The notes under the pieces: generated by a model | What the model was told of the DNA's origin: nothing | What the model saw: only the letters and a program-made list of their open reading frames with translations | Databases searched by the model: none | In this document: positions 9,134-17,538 of the stretch, one piece after another | Numbering within the stretch: position 1 is the first letter of the stretch | How the letters are laid out: every line of letters starts with the position of its first letter | Translations under genes and position numbers: made by a program | Origin: Actinomycetes bacterium | GTDB lineage: Bacteria > Actinomycetota > Acidimicrobiia > Acidimicrobiales > Palsa-688 | Direction of reading: 5' to 3' | Assembly: GCA_021808665.1 (NCBI GenBank) | Contig: JAKBBA010000007.1 | Span: forward strand, 34,420-98,419 | Length of the DNA: 64,000 nt

Positions 9134-9571
9134 GTGGTGTTCGTGATCGAAGAGGCCACCTCGGTCACCGATGAGCTCGTTGGAGCCATCGGTCACCTTC
9201 TGCCGTTCCTGTCGTCGAGCTCCCCGCCTCCGAGCGCAGATGAGCTTGCGGAGATAGTCGGGTCCGCTGCGACGATTCTCCTGATAGCGCGCGACGGAAC
9301 AGCGGGTCCGATAGTGGGAACCTTGACGCTGGCGTTGTTTCGGATACCTACAGGCGTGCGAGCTTGGATCGAGGACGTCATAGCCGACGAAGCCGTACGA
9401 GGTAGAGGTTGTGGGGAGGCGCTAACCCGGGAGGCTCTAAGGATCGCTTCGCAGCGTGGGGCGCGAACCGTCGAACTCACTTCGAGGCCATCCCGGGAGG
9501 CGGCAAACAGGCTATATCGCCGGTTGGGTTTCAGCCTGAGGGAGACGAACGTCTACCGCTACTCCCTGTAG
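9134..9571 (+). CDS. GNAT-family N-acetyltransferase
   Basis: Single-domain GNAT acetyltransferase of 145 aa from GTG 9134. The central strand IVGTLTLALFR leads into WIEDVIADEAVRGRGCGEAL, containing the acetyl-CoA pyrophosphate loop (V-R-G-R-G-C-G, the R/Q-x-x-G-x-G/A motif). It ends with the family signature SREAANRLYRRLGF followed by YRYSL. The acceptor substrate cannot be read from the sequence. It lies closely behind lhr and probably shares its transcript. Its last 13 bp overlap the 3' end of the convergent chorismate mutase gene. Confidence 0.9.
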   Translation: MVFVIEEATSVTDELVGAIGHLLPFLSSSSPPPSADELAEIVGSAATILLIARDGTAGPIVGTLTLALFRIPTGVRAWIEDVIADEAVRGRGCGEALTREALRIASQRGARTVELTSRPSREAANRLYRRLGFSLRETNVYRYSL

Positions 9572-9951
9572 TTCTGATCGACTAGGTTCGAAACCGGTCC
9601 CGATCCATCGTGCGCCGAGCCGAAGTCCGGACCGAGCTCTTCGACTTCGAGGAGGGTAAACCCGTCGATGATCGTGCGCAGGACCTGCCTGGCGACTCTC
9701 GGGTCGATCCCCGCTTCCTCGGCGAGGCCGCCGATACGGTCGAGCATGCGCTCTTCTCGCGCTCGGTCGACCACCGCCATGTGCCGCGCTCGCTTGTAGT
9801 GGACTACCTGCCCGACGAGCCGGGCTCGTTCGGCGAGCAAGAAGACGAGGCGGCGATCGACCTCGTCGATGCCCCGGCGGATGGCGTCGAGGTCTGGGCC
9901 CGGGGTTGCTCTCGGCGCTGATGGAATGTCGTCGGTTGGCATCTCGAACAT
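9559..9951 (-). CDS. Chorismate mutase, AroQ type
   Basis: All-helical AroQ-class chorismate mutase (chorismate to prephenate, aromatic amino acid synthesis). From ATG 9951 it is 130 aa: a short variable tail, then LDAIRRGIDEVDRRLVFLL and AERARLVGQVVHYKR, which carry the active-site Arg and Lys positions of this family, then REERMLDRI and a final helix with VLRTIIDG. The frame stays open to 10188, but that extension would overlap the divergent citrate synthase start and is low-complexity, so I rejected it. ATG 9942 is an alternative start. No prephenate dehydratase or dehydrogenase domain is attached. Confidence 0.88.
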   Translation of the reverse strand: MFEMPTDDIPSAPRATPGPDLDAIRRGIDEVDRRLVFLLAERARLVGQVVHYKRARHMAVVDRAREERMLDRIGGLAEEAGIDPRVARQVLRTIIDGFTLLEVEELGPDFGSAHDGSGPVSNLVDQNYRE

Positions 9952-10078
9952 CTTCGCACGAGATTCGTCGGGAGCGCTCGTCGTCTGAGGTGAGGGATTC
10001 GAAGTCCGATGGGCGCCGCGGGCCGATCCGCGGGTAGCATGCGCAGGAAAAGAGTTCCTTTCTCCGATAGGGGGAGCA

Positions 10079-11347
10079 GTGGCCGAATCCATTACCGTCA
10101 CCGACAACCGGACAGGCGAGGTAGTAGAGATACCTTTAACCGACGGGGGGGTGTCGGCAGACGAGTTTCGTAAGCTCCTGCCCGGCATCTGGTTCTACGA
10201 CCCCGCCTTTATGACTACAGCTCTTGCTTCGAGCACCATCACCTACCTTGATGGAGATGCTGGGATACTGAGGTATCGGGGATACCCCATCGAGCAGATC
10301 GCAGAGTCCTCCACGTACCTCGAAGTCGCCTACCTTCTCATACACGGCGAGCTTCCCGACTCCCAGCAGCTCGACGTGTGGAGCGACGACATCCGTCATC
10401 ACACCTACATACACGAAAATTTCCGCAAACGCTTCGTGGACAGCTTTCACTATGACGCCCATCCCATGGGGATGCTCGTATCGGGCATAGCAGCACTGTC
10501 CACCTTCTACCCCGAGGCGAAGCAGATCTCAGACCCGGCCGTACGGGCCCGCCAGATAGTCCGCTTGATCGCCAAGGTGCCGACTCTCGCGGCAGCCTCC
10601 TACCGTTACAGCCGAGGGATGCCGTTCGTCTTCCCGGACAACTCGCTCAGTTTCACCGAGAACTTCCTGGCGATGATGTGGAAGGTGGCCGAGCCGCACT
10701 ATGAGCCGGACCCCATCCTGGCCCGTGCCCTTGACGTCCTTTTCATCCTCCACGCCGACCACGAGCAGAACTGCGGGACGCTTGCGATGCGCACAGTGGG
10801 GTCGTCGCACGCCGATCCCTACGTTGCCTCCGCCGCCGCTGCCGCAGCCCTCTACGGTCCCCGCCATGGGGGCGCCAACGAAGCGGTGCTCAAGATGCTC
10901 ACCGAGATCGGCTCGATCGACAACGTCCAGGCGTTCATCGACTCGGTCAAGGCCGGTCACGGGAAGCTGCAGGGTTTCGGACATCGCGTGTACAAGAACT
11001 ACGACCCCCGGGCGAAGATCATCAAGAAAACGGCAGACTCGGTGTTCAGCGTCACGGGTAAGAACCCTCTTTTGGATATAGCCCTCAAGTTGGAGGAGGT
11101 CGCGCTCTCCGACGAGTACTTCATTTCCCGCAAGCTGTACCCGAACGTGGATTTCTACTCCGGCCTCATCTACCAAGCGATGGGATTCCCGACGGAGATG
11201 TTCACCGTGCTCTTCGCGATCCCCCGTGTAGCCGGGTGGCTGACCCACTGGCAGGAGCTGATCGAGCAGGACGCAAAGATCTACCGTCCCCGCCAGCTTT
11301 GGTCAGGGGCGGAACCCCGCGACTACGTACCGATCGCCCAGCGCTAA
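10079..11347 (+). CDS. gltA: Citrate synthase
   Basis: Citrate synthase (oxaloacetate plus acetyl-CoA to citrate), 422 aa, a normal length. Catalytic positions are visible: His in PRHGGANEAV, His in GFGHRVYKNYDPRA, and the Asp in NVDFYSGLIY. The substrate-binding LHADHEQNCGT segment is present. The GTG start at 10079 is preceded by a strong purine-rich ribosome site (about 10069-10076). It is divergent from chorismate mutase and followed by a large nested hairpin at 11340-11404. Confidence 0.97.
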   Translation: MAESITVTDNRTGEVVEIPLTDGGVSADEFRKLLPGIWFYDPAFMTTALASSTITYLDGDAGILRYRGYPIEQIAESSTYLEVAYLLIHGELPDSQQLDVWSDDIRHHTYIHENFRKRFVDSFHYDAHPMGMLVSGIAALSTFYPEAKQISDPAVRARQIVRLIAKVPTLAAASYRYSRGMPFVFPDNSLSFTENFLAMMWKVAEPHYEPDPILARALDVLFILHADHEQNCGTLAMRTVGSSHADPYVASAAAAAALYGPRHGGANEAVLKMLTEIGSIDNVQAFIDSVKAGHGKLQGFGHRVYKNYDPRAKIIKKTADSVFSVTGKNPLLDIALKLEEVALSDEYFISRKLYPNVDFYSGLIYQAMGFPTEMFTVLFAIPRVAGWLTHWQELIEQDAKIYRPRQLWSGAEPRDYVPIAQR

Positions 11348-11404
11348 GCGGGACGGTTTCACCGGGCAGCGGCCGGTTTGTGTTGCGCCGCTGCCCTTAG
11401 CGCT
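11340..11404. terminator. Nested inverted repeat between gltA and tesB, likely bidirectional terminator
   Basis: Two nested perfect inverted repeats. Outer arms AGCGCTAA (11340-11347, including the gltA stop) and TTAGCGCT (11397-11404). Inner arms GGGCAGCGGC (11364-11373) and GCCGCTGCCC (11387-11396), with a 13-nt loop. It lies exactly between two convergent genes. There is no run of T on either side, so it may terminate only weakly or depend on Rho, or it may act in RNA stability. Confidence 0.65.
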
Positions 11405-11423
11405 ACGGCTAGGGAGGTGGCGC

Positions 11424-12302
11424 TCAGTGCTCGGCTTCGCGGTGGCGAGTGCGGAGAAGACCCTCTTGAACTACGGACACGGCCAGCGCCCCGTCCCGAG
11501 TGAAGATCGTCCCGGTCGCCAGGCCTCGAGCCCCGGCGGCCGTCGGGCTGTGCTGATCATATAGGAGCCACTCGTCCGCCCGAAACGGCCGGTGAAACCA
11601 CATTGCATGGTCCAGGCTCACCTGGAGACCTTCGGTCCAAATCAGGCCGTGTGGCATCATCACCGTGTCGAGCAATGTCATGTCGCTTGCGTACGCGGCG
11701 AGGCAAGCGTGCGTCAGCGGGTCGTCGGGAAGTGTTCCGTCTGCGCGGAACCAAACTCGGTGAGTCGGAGGTCGCGGCGTGGTTTCGACAGGTGACGTCC
11801 GCAGCGGCGTTCCGACGTGACGGACGTCCATAGGCCTCGGACGGTCGAACCAGTCTCCAAGCTGATCCCGGTAGGGGGCCATCGCCTCTTCCCACGTCGG
11901 GAGGGTTTCAGGGTCGGGCACGGAGGGCATCTGCTCTTGGTGGGAGACGCCCACTTCGGGGGAGTGGAACGAGGCCGAAAGGTGAAACACGGGTTCCCCC
12001 CGCTGTATCGCAGCTACCCGCCGGGTGGTGAAGGACTTTCCGTCGCGTATTCGGTCCACCTGGTACAGGATCGGGATGCGCGGGTCGCCTGGGCGCAGAA
12101 AGTAGGCGTGCAGGGAATGCACTGGCCGTTCGACGCCGCGTCCGTCTGCCACGGTCCGTCCGGCAGCGACGAGCGACTGCGCGGCAACCTGGCCACCGAA
12201 GACGCGAAGATGGTGCTCAGGGGGGCTGAAACCTCTGTAGATGTCCACTTCCAACTGTTCGAGGTCGAGTAGGGACACCAGATCGTCTAGGGGTTCTGAC
12301 AC
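11424..12302 (-). CDS. tesB: Acyl-CoA thioesterase II
   Basis: Double-hotdog acyl-CoA thioesterase of 292 aa, the normal TesB length. N-terminal hotdog: RVFGGQVAAQSLVAA and HSLHAYFLRPGDPRIPILY. C-terminal hotdog: AYASDMTLLDTVMMPHG, then VSLDHAMWFHRPFRADEWLLYD, matching the Asp/Thr/Gln catalytic region of TesB. It hydrolyses fatty acyl-CoA in the cytoplasm. It has its own short upstream region shared with the divergent GtrA gene. Confidence 0.93.
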   Translation of the reverse strand: MSEPLDDLVSLLDLEQLEVDIYRGFSPPEHHLRVFGGQVAAQSLVAAGRTVADGRGVERPVHSLHAYFLRPGDPRIPILYQVDRIRDGKSFTTRRVAAIQRGEPVFHLSASFHSPEVGVSHQEQMPSVPDPETLPTWEEAMAPYRDQLGDWFDRPRPMDVRHVGTPLRTSPVETTPRPPTHRVWFRADGTLPDDPLTHACLAAYASDMTLLDTVMMPHGLIWTEGLQVSLDHAMWFHRPFRADEWLLYDQHSPTAAGARGLATGTIFTRDGALAVSVVQEGLLRTRHREAEH

Positions 12303-12408
12303 CCTCCCATCATGCCCTGATCGCGATGTGGTCGCTGAACTCGGGTTCGCTGACGCTGCCGGACGGACCTGCCCGGACCGAAGTGACGAGCAGCGATAGG
12401 ATTGGAGG

Positions 12409-12927
12409 GTGTTAACCGTTGTCAGCTTCGCTAGGAAGAAGCTAGAGACGCCTCTAGGCCAGAAGTTGTTCCGCTACTCGATGACCTCGGTAGTCGCAGT
12501 GATCGTTAGCAATGCGTGCATTCTCTTCTTCGTCGGGGCGCTCAATATGGGGGTCATACTGGCGAGCACGCTTTCGACCACGATCGCCACTATCCCCAGT
12601 TATCAACTAAACCGTAAATGGGCGTGGGGTAAGGACGGAAAGAGCCACCTGTGGAAAGAGGTCATCCCCTTCTGGGCCTTGGCAGTGCTCGGATGGGCTT
12701 TCTCTACCGTGGCCGTCGCCATTGCGGACAGTTTCGCCAAGCACCACGATCTCGAGCATGCAACTCGAACTCTGCTCATCGGAGCGGTTTACTTCGGTGC
12801 GTTTGGGGTTCTGTGGGTTGGCAAATTCGTGGTTTTCAACCGGCTGATGTTCGTGCCTCACGTTAAGCACCCGACCGAAGCCGCCGGCGAGCGCAGCGGT
12901 GTCAGCAGCCCGGTAGAGGTTGCCTGA
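12409..12927 (+). CDS. GtrA-like membrane protein
   Basis: Small integral membrane protein of 172 aa with four predicted helices (about 25-45, 50-68, 87-108, 120-142) and the GtrA signature PSYQLNRKWAWGK between helices two and three. GtrA proteins help move polyprenyl-linked sugars across the membrane or anchor glycan enzymes. It begins a stretch of envelope and glycan genes. The GTG start is directly preceded by a GGAGG sequence at unusually short spacing, so a slightly later start is possible. Confidence 0.85.
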   Translation: MLTVVSFARKKLETPLGQKLFRYSMTSVVAVIVSNACILFFVGALNMGVILASTLSTTIATIPSYQLNRKWAWGKDGKSHLWKEVIPFWALAVLGWAFSTVAVAIADSFAKHHDLEHATRTLLIGAVYFGAFGVLWVGKFVVFNRLMFVPHVKHPTEAAGERSGVSSPVEVA

Positions 12928-13029
12928 CAGCGGCAGGCCAGTTGCCTGCAGGGCGGGGTCCCACGGGCCGGCTTTGAGGCGCTCAGGCTCACTTTGCGAC
13001 GAGGTGTCGTGGTGAGGTGGCCGGATGAG

Positions 13030-13725
13030 ATGGAGTTGGCTCGCTCGCAAAAGGGCTTCATGCCCGACTCCGAGGGTGAAGCCCTCCACGAAGTAGGCTT
13101 GCGGGCTGCTCGCAGTGGTCTCGGCCCGATGCTCGAAATCGGAACTTACTGCGCCAAGTCCGCCCTCTACCTGGGGTTCGCAGCCCGCCAACATTCGGTG
13201 GTGCTGTATAGCGTCGATCACCACAGAGGTTCAGAGGAGAACCAGTCCGGCTGGGAGCACCACGATCCCGGTCTTGTGGACCCCGTGACCGGGAGGATGG
13301 ACACCCTTCCCGAAGCTCGCAGGGCGGTTGAGAGAGCCGGCCTGGAAGGAACGGTCGTGCTTGTGGTAGGCGAATCAGCTCGCATAGCTTCCGCGTGGGC
13401 TACCCCGCTGTCCTTGCTGTTCATCGACGGCGGGCACGGTGAGGCAGTAGCCTGGGCGGACTATCGGGGTTGGTCACGCTACGTGGCCGGGGGAGCCCTC
13501 ATGGCTATACACGACGTGTTCCCGGATCCGGCCGACGGCGGTCGCCCTCCCTACGAGATTTTCTGCCATGCTGTGCAGTCTGGGTTGTGGTCCACCCGGG
13601 ACGACCTGTCAGAGGGAAGCCTGAGAGTCCTCGAACGTAACGGCACGCCCAGCGGTTACGCCGAGAAGGGCTCAGCTCTGGGAGATTCCTCTCTCGGGTC
13701 GGGATCGGGAACGCCGCGATTTTGA
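13030..13725 (+). CDS. Class I SAM-dependent methyltransferase
   Basis: Rossmann-type methyltransferase of about 231 aa from ATG 13030; TTG 12994 and GTG 13009/13012 are alternatives. The SAM-binding strand and loop MLEIGTYCAKSALYLG is followed by an acidic VDHHRGSEEN at the end of strand 2, LLFIDGGHGEAVAWAD, and GGALMAIHDVF. This pattern matches the Methyltransf_24 group often found near glycan and antibiotic genes. The substrate is unknown. The C-terminal tail is Gly/Ser-rich and overlaps the convergent GT2 gene by 54 bp, a longer overlap than is usual here. Confidence 0.82.
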   Translation: MELARSQKGFMPDSEGEALHEVGLRAARSGLGPMLEIGTYCAKSALYLGFAARQHSVVLYSVDHHRGSEENQSGWEHHDPGLVDPVTGRMDTLPEARRAVERAGLEGTVVLVVGESARIASAWATPLSLLFIDGGHGEAVAWADYRGWSRYVAGGALMAIHDVFPDPADGGRPPYEIFCHAVQSGLWSTRDDLSEGSLRVLERNGTPSGYAEKGSALGDSSLGSGSGTPRF

Positions 13726-14427
13726 AGTCAGCGCTTCGCGCCACAAGGCGATCCGCAGGGCTGCGAGACCGGCAAGCGTCCTCGGGATGCGCCTTGCTAT
13801 CGGAGTCCGGGCGGGGCGGACCTCGTCTACGGACACTGGTATTTCGGCTATCTGGAGTCCGGCCCGTTCTGCTCTGATCAGAAGCTCCGTATCGAAGATG
13901 TCCTTGCCGAATCGCGACGCTGCTACCGCAGGAGCTAGCAGTTGCCGCCTCAGGGTCTTGAGCCCGTGGGTGTCCGAGACCGAAAGGCCGAAACCGTGGC
14001 GAAGGGTCACGGAGAACACTCCGGTCACGAAGCGTCGTCCCGAAGAGCGCCTGTCAGCTGCCCCCTCGGCCCGTTTGGAACCGACCACGGCCGCGACCGA
14101 CGGGTCGGCCATGAGCGCCAAGGCCTTGTCGAGGAAGTCCATGTCGACTAGATCCACGTCGAAATTGGCGACTATGTCACCTTGAGCTCGTTCGAAGCCC
14201 GCCTTGAGAGCAGCCCCATAGTCTGGGTATGGCAGCGACTCAGATCGGATCTCTGGGTAGCAGTTCGACAGTTGCTTGGCGAGACTAAGAGTCGAATCGC
14301 TTGAGCCGTTCTCGACGAGTATCACCTCGAAAGCGCCTCCTCTAGTTCTCAGGCCGTCTACGACACCGCCGACGGCAGCTTCGAGATAGCCCTCTTCGTT
14401 GTGACAGGGCATGACAACGCTCAGCAT
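13672..14427 (-). CDS. Family 2 glycosyltransferase, dolichyl-phosphate-mannose synthase-like
   Basis: GT-A fold glycosyltransferase of 251 aa, soluble, with no membrane span. It has the opening VVMPCHNEEGYLEAAV, VILVENGSSDST, the metal-binding FDVDLVD motif, and the C-terminal DTELLIRAERAGLQIAEIPV typical of polyprenyl-phosphate mannose/glucose synthases. It probably makes a polyprenyl-phosphate sugar donor. It starts 59 bp from the Lnt start in divergent orientation. In mycobacteria Lnt and polyprenyl-phosphate-mannose synthase are fused as Ppm1, so this neighbourhood may mirror that link (inference). Confidence 0.87.
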   Translation of the reverse strand: MLSVVMPCHNEEGYLEAAVGGVVDGLRTRGGAFEVILVENGSSDSTLSLAKQLSNCYPEIRSESLPYPDYGAALKAGFERAQGDIVANFDVDLVDMDFLDKALALMADPSVAAVVGSKRAEGAADRRSSGRRFVTGVFSVTLRHGFGLSVSDTHGLKTLRRQLLAPAVAASRFGKDIFDTELLIRAERAGLQIAEIPVSVDEVRPARTPIARRIPRTLAGLAALRIALWREALTSKSRRSRSRPERGISQS

Positions 14428-14486
14428 GAACTACCGATGCTAGGTGTCGCTGACAGCCTCCGTGCTTGATTGGGGGATCTTCCCAG

Positions 14487-16178
14487 GTGCTAAAAGTGTC
14501 CATGCAAGCTTTTCGAGCGACTGATGCTGCTCTCGCGAGACGGCCGATCGCTTCGCTGGCGTTGGGGGCCTCTGCGGGAGCGTTGATCGCCCTGTCCCTG
14601 CCCCCGTTTGGCTGGTGGCCACTTGGGTGGCTCGGCCTGGCCCTGATAGCAGGCGGCCTGACGTCGGCACCTGTCGCCACGCGGGTCGCCATAGGCGCCG
14701 GGTGGGGTTTGGCGCAATACGGCATAGGCATAGCGTGGACCGTCCAGTTCAGCGGCTACGGCTTTGCGGTACTGCTCGTCGTATGTGCTGCTTACACCTG
14801 CCTGTCGACGGTCGTCGTGCCGGCCCGGACTGACTGGAATGTGGCCGTTGGCTTTCCCGTGGCGGTAACACTCGCTGAATGGGCACGCGACCGTTTCCCA
14901 CTCCACGGCTTCCCGCTCGCTGCCCTCGGGCTCGGGCAGGCGGCTGGGCCGCTTGAGTGGTCAGCGAGAATCGGAGGTGGACTGCTCTTGAGCGGTGAAA
15001 CGGCCTTGGCCGGAGTGGTCGTGGCTTACGGGGCCAAGGCGGTGTGGCAGCGCCTGCCCGCCAAGTCGGCGACAGTCGTGCACCGGTCGCTAGTACAGCG
15101 CTCAAGCCAGGCGGGCAGGCCAGGTTGCTCTGGTGACGAGGATCGAGGGGCGGGCGTGCTCGCTCTGGCGGGCTTAGCGCTGGCGGCGGTACTTTGTGCG
15201 GCAGTCCCTGCAGTTGGATGGTTGTCGCCTAGTGGGGCGGGGGACAAGCCAGGGGCGCTGAGCGTGGCCTTAGTCCAAGGTGGCGGACCGCTCGGTACGA
15301 GGGCAATACACACCAACCCTCAGGTGGTCTTCGACCGCCAGCTGAGTGCGTCGAGTTCCCTGAGAGGACCGGTGGACCTCGTTGTCTGGCCTGAAGGGGT
15401 GTTACAGGCCAACAGCCCCTTTCAGACCGGGGCCGACGCCTCCCAGGTGGCGGCCCTCGCTAGGCGTCTTTCTGCGACCGTGATCGTAGGGATCGTGCAG
15501 AACCTAGGGCCGTCACGCTATCTCAACGAGGTCGCCGCTTGGTCCCCAAAAGGCCAGGTGGTCTCCACATACGTGAAGAACCATCTGGTGCCCTTCGGAG
15601 AGTACATACCTGGTCGCGGTTTCTTGTCACGCTACTTCAACCTCGCAGACGTGCCCCGCGACGCAATCCCTGGCCACAGCCCTGCGTTCATGAGAACACC
15701 TGCGGCGCCCCTCGGGGTCCTCGTGTCCTACGAGGTGTTCTTCGGAGCGCGGGCTCGCAGCGGGGTCCTAGCGGGCGGCCAGGTCCTCGTGGTTCCCACC
15801 GACGACGCGTCGTACCGGGGAACACAGGTCGTTGGCCAAGAGCTTGCAGCGGCGAGGCTGAGGGCTGTGGAGACCGGCCGCTGGCTGGTTCTGGTTTCGC
15901 CGACCGGCTATTCCGAGGTTGTGCGGCCTGACGGCGTCGTGGAACACAGGACCACCCTCAGCCTCCCTGCAGTAGTACGAGCGACCGTAGGACTGCGCAA
16001 CGGCCGGACTTGGTTCGTCGATCTGGGCGACAAGCCCTTCGTGGTGGGCTCAGCGCTGCTGTGGGTCGTGGCAGCCATCGGAGGTGACTCCGCGGCGCGT
16101 CGACTGGCTTCGCGGCGCTGGCAGAAGCTGACCGGATCACCTAGCGCAGACAGAAAGGCGGACCCCTTGAGGGAGTGA
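14487..16178 (+). CDS. lnt: Apolipoprotein N-acyltransferase with Ser at the nucleophile position
   Basis: Membrane enzyme that N-acylates the lipoprotein cysteine, about 563 aa from GTG 14487 (good upstream purine run; ATG 14502 also possible). About six N-terminal membrane helices lead to a nitrilase-fold periplasmic domain and a final helix near 520. The triad Glu is present in VVWPEGVLQ and the Lys in YVKNHLVPFGEY. At the site of the catalytic Cys (ICYE in E. coli) the sequence reads VLVSYEVFFG, codon TCC at about 15729, so Ser replaces Cys. Everything else looks intact. Several lipoproteins are encoded in this window, so a substrate exists. The enzyme may be altered, or this may be a lineage variant. 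Confidence 0.88.
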   Translation: MLKVSMQAFRATDAALARRPIASLALGASAGALIALSLPPFGWWPLGWLGLALIAGGLTSAPVATRVAIGAGWGLAQYGIGIAWTVQFSGYGFAVLLVVCAAYTCLSTVVVPARTDWNVAVGFPVAVTLAEWARDRFPLHGFPLAALGLGQAAGPLEWSARIGGGLLLSGETALAGVVVAYGAKAVWQRLPAKSATVVHRSLVQRSSQAGRPGCSGDEDRGAGVLALAGLALAAVLCAAVPAVGWLSPSGAGDKPGALSVALVQGGGPLGTRAIHTNPQVVFDRQLSASSSLRGPVDLVVWPEGVLQANSPFQTGADASQVAALARRLSATVIVGIVQNLGPSRYLNEVAAWSPKGQVVSTYVKNHLVPFGEYIPGRGFLSRYFNLADVPRDAIPGHSPAFMRTPAAPLGVLVSYEVFFGARARSGVLAGGQVLVVPTDDASYRGTQVVGQELAAARLRAVETGRWLVLVSPTGYSEVVRPDGVVEHRTTLSLPAVVRATVGLRNGRTWFVDLGDKPFVVGSALLWVVAAIGGDSAARRLASRRWQKLTGSPSADRKADPLRE

Positions 16179-16251
16179 CTTCAGGCGGAGGCAGAGACGC
16201 GTTAAGTGTCCGGTTTGACCGCAGGTCCTTGAGCGGCAAGATTGTTGGGGA

Positions 16252-17538
16252 ATGTCCGGCGATTCCTCCATGCGCGTTGCGCTGCTTGTGTACCGGGGTA
16301 ACCCGCATTCGGGAGGGCAAGGGGTTTACACCCGATATCTCGCTCGTGAGCTCGTGAGCCTGGGTCACAGCGTTACCGTTTTCGCTGGACAACCTTGGCC
16401 GGTGCTCGACGACGGTGTCGACTTCGTGGCGGTGCCGAGCCTGGATCTCTACCGGGAACCGGACCCTTTCCGGATCCCCAAGCCCAGAGAGTTCAAGACT
16501 CTGGTAGACGTCGCCGAATTCGCCTTGATGTGCAGTGCGGGATTCCCGGAGCCGCTGACGTTCAGCTTGCGGGTGCGAAAGCTTCTCAGGGAGCGCAAGT
16601 CCGACTTCGACATAGTTCAGGACAACCAAACCTTTGGACGGGGACTCCTCGGTGTCATGGAAGACGGTCTCCCACTCCTAGGGACCTGCCACCACCCGGT
16701 AACCGTCGACAGGACCCTCGACCTCGAACACGCCGCCACTCTCCGCAAGCGCATTGCGCTTCGCCGCTGGTACGGGTTTATAGGAATGCAGAAGAAGGTG
16801 GCACGAAGGATCCCTCGTATCCTCACGGTGTCGTCTTCATCCAAGGCCGATATAGTGGAGCAGTTCGGTGTCGCCCCCGAGCAACTCGAGATTGTCCCTA
16901 TCGGCGTCGACCACACCCACTTTCGCCCCCGCCCCGAGATCGCACGGGTCCCAGGGAGGATCATGACCACGGCGAGTGCCGACGTGCCTTTCAAGGGTCT
17001 TCTGCCGTTGGTCGAAGCGCTGGCGAAGGTTCGATCTGACACCCCGCAAGCCCACCTAGTAGTGGTGGGCAAGCTTCGCTCCGAGAGTCCAGTGGCAGCG
17101 GCGATCAGGCGTCTGGGTCTGGGCGATGCTGTGCGCTTCGAGTCCTCGATAAGCGACGAAAGAATGGTCGAGCTTTATGCCCAAGCGGAGGTGGCAGTGG
17201 TACCGTCTCTATACGAGGGGTTCTCGCTGCCGGCGGTGGAAGCCCAGTCTTGCGCAACGGCGCTCGTAGCTACCACCGGTGGGGCTCTACCCGAAGTGGT
17301 TGGCAAGGATGGTGGGAGTGGCCTACTCGTGGCGCCTGGAGACCCGGGAGCGCTCGCGACGGCGATCGGGAAGGTGTTGGCCGACCCCGTTCTCGCCAGC
17401 CGACTTGGCGAGAACGGCCGACGGCGAGTCCTCGAACGCTTCACTTGGGGGGCTTGCGCCCGCACGACCGCAGAGCATTACCGCTGGACGATAGACCATT
17501 TCGCCGGCCTGAGATCTACGTCCCCTGCCGGAGTCTGA
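16252..17538 (+). CDS. Family 4 glycosyltransferase
   Basis: GT-B fold glycosyltransferase of 428 aa. The true start may be ATG 16270 (MRVALLVYRG), with residues before it optional. The N-terminal glycine loop GGQGVYTRYLARELVSLGH and the C-terminal donor-binding PSLYEGFSLPAVEAQS (E-x7-E motif) define the family. It shares a 1-bp TGATG overlap with the methyltransferase that follows, which overlaps the toroid protein in the same way, so the three form one translationally coupled operon. A retaining transferase on an envelope glycan or glycolipid is likely; donor and acceptor are unknown. Confidence 0.92.
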   Translation: MSGDSSMRVALLVYRGNPHSGGQGVYTRYLARELVSLGHSVTVFAGQPWPVLDDGVDFVAVPSLDLYREPDPFRIPKPREFKTLVDVAEFALMCSAGFPEPLTFSLRVRKLLRERKSDFDIVQDNQTFGRGLLGVMEDGLPLLGTCHHPVTVDRTLDLEHAATLRKRIALRRWYGFIGMQKKVARRIPRILTVSSSSKADIVEQFGVAPEQLEIVPIGVDHTHFRPRPEIARVPGRIMTTASADVPFKGLLPLVEALAKVRSDTPQAHLVVVGKLRSESPVAAAIRRLGLGDAVRFESSISDERMVELYAQAEVAVVPSLYEGFSLPAVEAQSCATALVATTGGALPEVVGKDGGSGLLVAPGDPGALATAIGKVLADPVLASRLGENGRRRVLERFTWGACARTTAEHYRWTIDHFAGLRSTSPAGV

